64,000 nt of DNA from an uncultured Pseudomonadales bacterium (GTDB lineage Bacteria; Pseudomonadota; Gammaproteobacteria; Pseudomonadales; Azotimanducaceae), in NCBI GenBank assembly GCA_937775265.1, contig CALKBV010000004.1, positions 62,001 to 126,000 of the forward strand. The letters are read 5' to 3'. Each line of letters starts with the position of its first letter. The first letter of the stretch is position 1. This document shows positions 9,401 through 15,323 of the stretch, piece after piece. The notes under the pieces were generated by a model. That model saw only the letters and a program-made list of their open reading frames with translations. It ran no database searches and was not told the origin of the DNA. The position numbers were made by a program, and so were the translations under genes.

Positions 9401-9871
9401 CACGACCTTTTGCTTCGAAGGATTGATCCGCCCGAGCCCTGCACTGCGACGAAAGAATTTCGCCCAGAGCTCCCAGATACCTTTCGGTCGATAAAATGCT
9501 TTGTAATAAAAACCAACAGGCAGAAATCGCGCCAGCAATCCGATTGCGGCGCCCAGATCATGTTCGAGCGAACCAAGATGATTCTGCGAAGTGACTTCCA
9601 TGGCCTGACCCAGAGTTTCAGTGTCAGCGAAACAATTCGCCCGGTGATCAATCGTCACTAGCGTGGCCGCATCGTCTCCGGCAAAGGTCAGTCCCAGTCT
9701 TGGTCGGTGATATTTAAAGGAACGACTCATCAGCTGAACATCAGCAGCCAACAGGGCGCTCGCCACCGTATCCCCTTCAAAGCCGTTCAACCTCGTGCCG
9801 TTGAAGCTAAAGAAGACCCGAGTGTCCCGCTTAATACGCGTGCCAAAAGGTGCTGAAAGTCGCATTGTCAT
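6473..9871 (-). CDS. Sarcosine-oxidase-like alpha subunit fused to gamma subunit (SoxA-SoxG)
   Basis: An 1132-aa protein. Residues about 1-100 form the ferredoxin-like N-domain (MRLSAPFGTRIKR, FKYHRPRG-like). A dinucleotide-binding domain starts near residue 170 (HLVVGGGYHGMRAALDIAND). A GcvT/aminomethyltransferase domain follows from about 580 (INVRRNVGMIDLSTLGGIDI, LRVGFVGELGYEIHVP), ending at ELPFYDPQTERQR. Normal SoxA stops there. Here about 180 residues continue as a SoxG-like domain (LPRADSHAWLVLSGAHSREL, IDLRPRSF, DGDVAQTLM). Known relatives oxidise N-methyl groups and pass the methylene to THF. The ATG overlaps the soxD stop (ATGA). The true substrate may be another N-methyl amino acid. 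Confidence 0.9.
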   Translation of the reverse strand: MTMRLSAPFGTRIKRDTRVFFSFNGTRLNGFEGDTVASALLAADVQLMSRSFKYHRPRLGLTFAGDDAATLVTIDHRANCFADTETLGQAMEVTSQNHLGSLEHDLGAAIGLLARFLPVGFYYKAFYRPKGIWELWAKFFRRSAGLGRINPSKQKVVPRTKRYLHVDHLVVGGGYHGMRAALDIANDGKSVLLVEQDPVLGGSLLYSRIDPEGVVAGRLAQELIGQIETNSNIEVMTTAHCNGWYADHYVPILQGHNLFKIRASGVTLATGSLEQPAVFRNNDLPGVMLGSGVQRLVHLYGVKAGHRAVIIAGNDEAYGLALDLLDADIEVAAIIELRAEPVKSGTRSALMESVVERGVRIITGAEPHAAVARRGHLSAIQLRGQASKEVHVAQYEPLETIECDLLCSSVGFLPQYQIPCQAGARLRFDEEDNCFTLDGLPRGFQLAGSITGKWGLDEPAPDPSHSWPIFPHPQGKEFVDQDEDLQIVDIVNAVADGFTHVQLVKRYSTVGMGPSQGRHSALATAKITAAANRTTIDETGVTTARPPLRAEPLAASAGEVFFPARLSSMHEAHSKLGAQFLHAGTWYRPACYPRPGEDRIACIEREVINVRRNVGMIDLSTLGGIDIRGPDASELLNRLYTGGFKGLAIGKSKYALMCNEAGVVIDDGVAARLAETHFYVTATTTGVENVYRQMLKWNVQWQLDVDITNVTSAYCVVNLAGPKSKEVLARLTTTDLDEDAFPYLGVREGEVAGIPARLLRVGFVGELGYEIHVPQTLGRHLWEALAAVGATFDIAPFGVEAQRLLRLEKGHIIIGQDTDAMTHLRELEMSWAVSRKKPFFIGDRTTAEIDTTRMTRRLAGFTVESANRMDVPQESQLVLEGDRMAGRVTSAAYSPTLDKIVGLAYVPATSAEGDTITIRVDHGHGLQATLCELPFYDPQTERQRVPDISVDVIEETLPERTSLISGSRSDLGNGVVIVDRTLSDRCGIRGRTAASWLESLSMLVPDKPNCAQVQKDGTLLARLSVGEFLFLGSSNYLGCHPDGADSNYSLPRADSHAWLVLSGAHSRELLQAVCSIDLRPRSFLDGDVAQTLMFGISVILIQSEGIFHLCADITSSQYLYDALGESINSMSI

Positions 9872-10134
9872 CTCTCGACAGGATCTATAGAAAATGGATA
9901 TGTGTTGATTACTTCATCTGTCACCGTGTCACGATCCGCCAGAAACCAGAACGAACTCGGTGTGTGGCACCACCATTCGGTCACGACACCAGCCGAGTTC
10001 GTGTCAAAGAACACATGTTCAGCCCATGCTTTTCGATCTACCTGCTTGCGATCAGGCTCGACATGATATTCACCACCGTAGATGAACTCATCGATATTGC
10101 GAATACCATTAAGCGGGCAAAGAAGTGTTTTCAT
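9868..10134 (-). CDS. Sarcosine-oxidase-like delta subunit (SoxD), variant without the Cys pair
   Basis: An 88-aa protein. The start is ATG 10134 (MKTLLCPLNGIRNIDEFIYG) with AGAGG about 10 nt upstream; the track start adds 12 residues that overlap soxB. SoxD is the small structural, zinc-binding subunit of heterotetrameric sarcosine oxidase. Here the classical CPxCG motif reads CPLNG, so the second Cys is absent, and the C-terminal region reads EWWCHTPSSFWFLADRDT. This resembles a distinct SoxD subgroup. It lies 13 bp after soxB and is coupled to soxAG. Confidence 0.88.
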   Translation of the reverse strand: MKTLLCPLNGIRNIDEFIYGGEYHVEPDRKQVDRKAWAEHVFFDTNSAGVVTEWWCHTPSSFWFLADRDTVTDEVINTYPFSIDPVER

Positions 10135-10147
10135 ACCATAGGAACCT

Positions 10148-11389
10148 CTAGTGACTCGCCGCCGTGGCACCGGCTTCGTTAACCTGTTCGAATCGGTAGA
10201 ATCGATCCAGTGAAAAAGGCGCTATCAGTTCCGGAACCCGATCGGTGGCCACCAGTTCTGCCATCGTCATACCCGAGATAGGTGTTGCCTTGAAGCCCCA
10301 GGTACCCCACCCGGCATCCAGGTAATAGTTCTGCACGGGACTTTCACCCATGATCGGACTGTAGTCTGGTGTCATATCAGTGATGCCAGCCCACTGACGC
10401 ATCACCCGAGCTTCTCTTAGAAACGGAAACAATTCGAGAACCGCCGCGGAAAGTGTTTCCCGCATGGGTAGAGTTGCACGAGTGTTGTACAAGGGATAAG
10501 GATCGGATCCACCGCCGATAACAAATTCGCCTCGAGACGTCTGATGGATGTAGACGTGGTGATGAGGCGAGCTGATATGAGGTTCGAGCAGCGGCTTGTA
10601 AGGTTGCGTCACCATGGCCTGCAACGGGAATGTATGAATGGGTAGCTTGATACCGGCCATATTCCCCACAACCGAACTTGAACCGGCAACTGCCTGTATG
10701 ACTTTTCCGCAGCTAATGTCACCTCGCGTGGTTCTAACGCCGGTAACCTTGCCATGATCAATGTCTATCCCCGTCGCTTCAGTCAACTGATGGAATTCAA
10801 CACCCCGAGCAGCCGCCTCTTTCGCATATCCCCAAACCACGGCATCATGGCGCGCTGTGCCTCCATCCGCATGCCACAGACCGGCTAAAATCGGATATCG
10901 GGCAGCAGTGTCCATTCGAAGATGCGGCACCATCTGCGCTATTTCGTCGTTGAACATCAGCTCGGAGCGAACACCCAGGTGTTGATTAACCTCAGCTCGC
11001 CAACGCAGGTTGCGCACCGCAGCATCACTGTGCGCAAGGGTGAGCTGCCCCCGCTGTTCAAACATGATGTTAAGGCCCAGCTCATTGGATAAACTTTTGT
11101 ACAGTTCAAGAGAGGCTTTATAAAAAGCAACACCTTCCTCGGTCAGGTAGTTGGATCTAAGTACGGCGGTGTTGCGCGCCGTGTTACCACCACCTAGATA
11201 ACCTTTATCAAGCACCGCAACGTTGGTAATTCCGTACTCTTTCGCGAGATAGTATGCACACGCGGCGCCATGACCACCCGCACCTATGATCACTACATCG
11301 TAGGATTGTTTAAGAGACCGAGACTCCCCGAACAGGTTCTTTCCCGGGTAAGTTCTAGCTAGTCCGTATTTAAGTAATCCAAAAGGCAC
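10148..11389 (-). CDS. Sarcosine-oxidase-like beta subunit (SoxB), FAD-dependent oxidoreductase
   Basis: A 413-aa DAO-family flavoprotein. The FAD-binding GAGGHGAACAYYLAKEYG motif lies at residues about 36-53, followed by the LDKGYLGGGNTARNTAVLRSNY active-site region. HADGGTARHDAVVWG at about 173-187 contains the His that carries covalent FMN in tetrameric sarcosine oxidases. The C-terminal WGTWGFKATPISG is the usual flavin-proximal motif. It oxidises the N-methyl substrate and works with SoxD and the fused SoxA-SoxG encoded directly downstream. The length is normal. The gene starts 22 bp after the damaged BCCT gene in the same direction. Confidence 0.9.
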   Translation of the reverse strand: MPFGLLKYGLARTYPGKNLFGESRSLKQSYDVVIIGAGGHGAACAYYLAKEYGITNVAVLDKGYLGGGNTARNTAVLRSNYLTEEGVAFYKASLELYKSLSNELGLNIMFEQRGQLTLAHSDAAVRNLRWRAEVNQHLGVRSELMFNDEIAQMVPHLRMDTAARYPILAGLWHADGGTARHDAVVWGYAKEAAARGVEFHQLTEATGIDIDHGKVTGVRTTRGDISCGKVIQAVAGSSSVVGNMAGIKLPIHTFPLQAMVTQPYKPLLEPHISSPHHHVYIHQTSRGEFVIGGGSDPYPLYNTRATLPMRETLSAAVLELFPFLREARVMRQWAGITDMTPDYSPIMGESPVQNYYLDAGWGTWGFKATPISGMTMAELVATDRVPELIAPFSLDRFYRFEQVNEAGATAASH

Positions 11390-11410
11390 TGGTCACTCTC
11401 CCGTCTTGTT

Positions 11411-12304
11411 CTACAGACTCGTTTCTTTGATGTGCATTTCCCTTAGATGCATTTCCCAGGCGGTTTTTGGTCCATACCACAAGGAAGGAAGCAGAATCAG
11501 AGATACCGGCATAGCCGTGACTACAATGAAGGACTGCAACGCCGAAATACCACCGGAACCGATTGAAATGAGGATCGCCGCAACCATGCCCATGACAATA
11601 CCCCAGAAAACCCGCAGTCCAGCTGGCGGGTGATCTGTTCCCGTCATCACCATAGAGACAGTATAGGTCATGGAGTCTCCTGTGGTCGCTACAAAAACCG
11701 TCGGCAGGATAAGAAACAACACCGAGATGAGCAGACCAAAGGGTAACTGTTGCGTCATGGACAATAGCGCAGCCGGCATCCCATGCTCCGCGAATGGGCC
11801 AGAAATGACACTGGGTTCAACCAGCTCGAAATAGATGCCGGCGCCACCGACGATAGTGAACCAGAAGTTGGTCACCAACGGCGCGATGACCGAAACGACA
11901 ACAATAGACGTATTCGAAGCCACGGCGAAAAGAGGCGGCGAATTGGTGAAATGAGCTATCGGCTCGGCCGCAGCCCAAAATACTCCACCACCGGCAAGCA
12001 AGGTGCACATGATGATAGCCACCCACTTAAACGTGGACATTTCAGGCGTTTCAATGCCACCTAGCGTGGCTCGACCTGCAGGAGACACGCAAACCAGGAT
12101 TGCCGCAACAAAGGTAAGCAGTAACAGACCCTGCCAGTAAGCACCGAAGTAGGTGGTTGCGATCGAAAAACCTGCATTAACAATTGCTGAAAGCAAATCG
12201 ATATCAACTATCGCAAGACCAACAAACGCGACGATGAAACCGCCACTCGTCATAAAAACTGGCCAGTCTATCTCCGGTGCACTGGAACTGGTTTCGTCAC
12301 TCAT
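11411..12304 (-). pseudogene. BCCT-family transporter with a large internal deletion
   Basis: The frame is open for 297 aa from ATG 12304 (MSDETSSSAPEIDWPVF), which shares its A with the TGA of the upstream ldh gene (TGATG). The N-third is a clean BCCT N-terminus up to GGGVFWAAAEPIAHFTNSPP, and the C-half matches the end of the family (VIAPLVTNFWFTIVGG, LFLILPTVFVATTGDS). BCCT proteins have about 500 aa and 12 helices. Roughly 200 residues are missing after residue about 120, including the Trp-rich helix that binds trimethylammonium substrates. The join is in frame, so either a real deletion or an assembly collapse. Transport activity seems unlikely as it stands. Confidence 0.82.
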
Positions 12305-13314
12305 CAGGACATGAAAGCGCGACACTGTTCGTGTAATGTCTCGGGGATCTTGACCCCCTCCAGTTCTATAACCTCGCGCCGCTCGTGTCTCCGAGTTCCC
12401 GGCAGATGTGAACCATCCATACCACCCAGCCGGTTGATGAATGACTCTGAATGGTCCTGCCAGTGTTCCGAGTCGCCGAATCTCGCAGGATCCATAGCCA
12501 GCATCAGTTCACCGCCAACTGGCGGTCCACCATCATTGTTGTCATTTTTCTCGGCTTCAAAACTGAAGTCCTGACCGGAAAGACCGGCGACAAGTAATTC
12601 GATCATCATCGCCATGTTCGAACCTTTATAGCCGCCGAACGGTAACAGCGCACCACCGTCCAGAATCCGCCCGGGATCAGTTGTGTCATTACCGTCGGCG
12701 TCTATGCCAGTACCCGAAGGAACTGTTTGCCCCTCACGGGCTGCAATCATGACCTCTCCTTTGGCCATGGACGAAGACGCCTGGTCAAAAATCAGAGGCG
12801 GTTCGTCTCCACGGGGCCAGCCAAAACACATGGGATTGGTTCCGTACAGCGCCTCGCTCGCGCCTGCAGGTACAACCGCCGGTTTGTAGGTCGTAAACGC
12901 CATGGCTACCAGCCCCTCTTTTACGACAGGTTCGACTTCAGTCCACAGCGCCGCAAAGTGATGTACGTTGACGAGGACCAGCGCAGCGATACCGTTACCT
13001 CTTGCGGCGTCTATCAGCGCAGACCGGCTTCTCTGCAGAGCCAGCGGCGCGTAACCACCATTCCCATTAGCCTGGATCACACTGCCGGATAAGCGGCGAA
13101 TTTCAGGGACAGCAGTACCGTTAACTTTGCCGCTCTTCAGCGAAGCAACATAACCGGGTAATCGGAACAATCCGTGCGAAGAGCAACCATCTCTTTCAGC
13201 AGCATGAATGGTTTCTGCAACCGCCGTGGCATTTTCTTCATCGCAGCCACTGGCCAGCAGGCAATTGGTCGCGAGTTGATGGACTTCTTTGAGTGAGAGC
13301 GTGATATCTGACAT
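12304..13314 (-). CDS. Ldh-family NAD(P)H oxidoreductase, probably an imine (piperideine/pyrroline-2-carboxylate) reductase
   Basis: A 336-aa malate/L-lactate dehydrogenase-type (type 2) oxidoreductase, with start ATG 13314 (MSDITLSLKEVHQLAT). Motifs: GCSSHGLFRLPGYV near residue 50, VNVHHFAALWTEVEP with the catalytic His near 120, ALYGTNPMCFGWPR, FDQASSSMAKGEV and PFGGYKGSNMAMMIELL. The HHFAALWxxVEP form recalls DpkA, which reduces the cyclic imines from D-lysine and D-proline or hydroxyproline. Other Ldh-family enzymes act on malate or sulfolactate, so the substrate is inferred. It heads the minus-strand island and is translationally coupled to the BCCT gene. Confidence 0.8.
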   Translation of the reverse strand: MSDITLSLKEVHQLATNCLLASGCDEENATAVAETIHAAERDGCSSHGLFRLPGYVASLKSGKVNGTAVPEIRRLSGSVIQANGNGGYAPLALQRSRSALIDAARGNGIAALVLVNVHHFAALWTEVEPVVKEGLVAMAFTTYKPAVVPAGASEALYGTNPMCFGWPRGDEPPLIFDQASSSMAKGEVMIAAREGQTVPSGTGIDADGNDTTDPGRILDGGALLPFGGYKGSNMAMMIELLVAGLSGQDFSFEAEKNDNNDGGPPVGGELMLAMDPARFGDSEHWQDHSESFINRLGGMDGSHLPGTRRHERREVIELEGVKIPETLHEQCRAFMS

Positions 13315-13381
13315 GAAAGAACCCTGTGGCAAAAAGCCAGCGATTTAGTTGAGAAAGTAGGTAAATAAATACGGCATTAAC

Positions 13382-13416
13382 AACCCGGTACCGACATCCT
13401 CCGTACCGGAAATGAC
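13382..13416. promoter_or_regulatory. Operator-like 35-bp element upstream of the ldh-sox operon (copy A)
   Basis: This is 29 of 35 identical to 2647-2681 upstream of folD. This copy also contains the inverted arms CCGGTAC and GTACCGG (13385-13391 and 13403-13409) around CATCCTCC, consistent with a dimeric regulator. It lies about 70 bp upstream of the ldh ATG and 300 bp upstream of the divergent formate dehydrogenase genes, which it could also influence. Confidence 0.5.
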
Positions 13417-13475
13417 CTTGACCACCTTCGCACTAAAAGACTTATTTTTCACTGATTAATCAAACACTAAAATCA

Positions 13476-13495
13476 GACAAGGCCTGTGCCTTGTC
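13476..13495. promoter_or_regulatory. Perfect 8-bp inverted repeat in the ldh/fds divergent region
   Basis: GACAAGGC-CTGT-GCCTTGTC is a perfect dyad with a 4-bp centre. No T-run follows on either strand, so it looks more like an operator than a terminator. It lies in the 406-bp intergenic region (13315-13720) between the ldh operon and the formate dehydrogenase genes. The rest of that gap shows only the 35-bp element and AT-rich sequence. Confidence 0.4.
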
Positions 13496-13720
13496 GTGCC
13501 TGGGGAAATGCAGATGTTCAAACTACCGGGCTACCCCTGATAATATGCCCTGAAACGAAACTCCATTGCCGACGCGCGCCAAAGTCTTCCTGAAACGCGC
13601 GCAGAAGCTTCTCATACACCAGCCATGTCCTTATGATGGACGACATGAACAATCCAGCTTCACATTATCGAACCGTACAGGGACCAGACTGGAGGCACGA
13701 TATCCGCACTTCGCGCACTT

Positions 13721-15322
13721 GTGCTGGCTCAGGGCTATATCAGGGACGGCGATCAACACGCCGTCGCCGAGCTCTTCAACATCAGCCAGGCAGAAGTTCG
13801 AGGTATCGTCAGCTTTTATTCCGACCTGCGTACAAATCCGCCTGCGAACAAAATTATTCAGGTCTGTCAGGCTGAGGCCTGTCAGGCCACTGGCTGCAGA
13901 TCCTTGACCGCTACTCTGGAGAACCGGCTTGACATCGCTATGGGCGAATCCACTCCGGACAACGAGTTTGCATTGGAAAGTGTCTACTGCCTTGGGCACT
14001 GTGCAAATGGTCCGACCGCCATGATAGATGACACCGTCTACACAAACCTGAGCAGTGCTGATGCGGACTCTTTGATTAACGGCAAACCTGATACAGCACC
14101 AACCGAAATCGTCGAGACAGATAATCGATTGATCTTCAATCGTTGTGGTCGGGTCGACCCGCTCGATTTCGATGCCTATCGTGCAGATGGAGGATTCTCC
14201 ACTGCGCCAACTTCATCTGAGTCTGTTCTTGCTGAAATTCGCAGTTCCGGACTGCGTGGCCGAGGTGGGGCGGGATTCCCCGCACATATAAAGTGGCAGA
14301 CCGTTGCCGATCAACCCAAGAATCAGAAGTACATCGTTTGTAATGCAGACGAAGGTGACTCCGGCACCTTTGCCGATCGTCTTATCATGGAGGGCGATCC
14401 CTTCCTTCTGATCGAAGGTATGGCCGTCGCTGCAGGTGCAGTAGGCGCGTCAAAAGGGTTCATCTATCTCCGTTCAGAATATCCTGAAGCTGCCGACATT
14501 CTTACCGAAGCCCTCCAGATTGCTCGACGCGAGGGAGCGCTGAACGAAATCTTCGATATAGAGCTTTTTATTGGCGCCGGTGCTTATATATGCGGCGAGG
14601 AAACTTCTCTCCTGGAGAGCCTTGAGGGTAAGCGCGGCATCATTCGTGCCAAACCACCCCTACCTGCCATCGAGGGTCTCTTTGGCAAACCAACACTGGT
14701 TCACAACGTCATTACTCTGTGTTCTGTTCCCTGGATTATCAAAAATGGTGGTGAAGCCTACCGGCGATTTGGGCTCGGCAATTCTACCGGCACCATGCCA
14801 TTCCAGCTGTCAGGCAATGTGAAGCGCGGCGGACTAGTTGAACTACCTTTTGGCATGCCGTTGGGTGAATTTATAGATGCCTACGGCGGGGGCACCCGTT
14901 CAGGGCGTCCGGTGAAGGCCGTGCAGGTCGGTGGCCCGCTCGGTGCCTATCTATCACGTGAACAACTGGGCACGCCGCTAACCTATGAAGCCATGGCAGC
15001 CATTGGTGCAGGAATCGGCCATGGCGGTATTGTCGTCTTCGATGACACAGTCGACCTGATCGAGCAGGCAAGATATGCCTTCGCTTTCTGTGAGCATGAA
15101 TCCTGCGGCAAATGTACACCCTGTCGTATTGGCTCTGTCAGAGGACGAGAGCTCATGGAAGATATTCAGCAAAGCGGCTGTACAAAGGAAAAGCTTATCC
15201 TCGTGAAAGATCTCTGCGAGGTGATGGAAAAGACCAGTCTTTGCCAGATGGGCGGAATGACGCCAATTCCCGTAGAATCAGCAATACGCCACTTTCCCGG
15301 CGATTTCGGACTGGAGCAATAG
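13721..15322 (+). CDS. Formate dehydrogenase, fused gamma-beta subunit (FdsG-FdsB; NuoE-NuoF-like)
   Basis: A 533-aa fusion. Residues about 1-110 are a NuoE/FdsG thioredoxin-like 2Fe-2S domain (CQAEACQATGC, VYCLGHCANGPTAMI). The rest is NuoF/FdsB, with FMN/NADH motifs (GRGGAGFPAHIKW, ADEGDSGTFADR, GAYICGEETSLLESLEG) and a 4Fe-4S site (ESCGKCTPCR). It carries electrons from FdsA to NAD+. The track start is GTG 13721, but the frame stays open back to a stop at 13646, and TISALRAL just before the GTG looks like the usual N-terminal helix. There is no ATG in that frame; an ATG at 13634-13645 lies in another frame. A rare start or a small indel is likely. Confidence 0.9.
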   Translation: MLAQGYIRDGDQHAVAELFNISQAEVRGIVSFYSDLRTNPPANKIIQVCQAEACQATGCRSLTATLENRLDIAMGESTPDNEFALESVYCLGHCANGPTAMIDDTVYTNLSSADADSLINGKPDTAPTEIVETDNRLIFNRCGRVDPLDFDAYRADGGFSTAPTSSESVLAEIRSSGLRGRGGAGFPAHIKWQTVADQPKNQKYIVCNADEGDSGTFADRLIMEGDPFLLIEGMAVAAGAVGASKGFIYLRSEYPEAADILTEALQIARREGALNEIFDIELFIGAGAYICGEETSLLESLEGKRGIIRAKPPLPAIEGLFGKPTLVHNVITLCSVPWIIKNGGEAYRRFGLGNSTGTMPFQLSGNVKRGGLVELPFGMPLGEFIDAYGGGTRSGRPVKAVQVGGPLGAYLSREQLGTPLTYEAMAAIGAGIGHGGIVVFDDTVDLIEQARYAFAFCEHESCGKCTPCRIGSVRGRELMEDIQQSGCTKEKLILVKDLCEVMEKTSLCQMGGMTPIPVESAIRHFPGDFGLEQ

Positions 15323-15323
15323 C

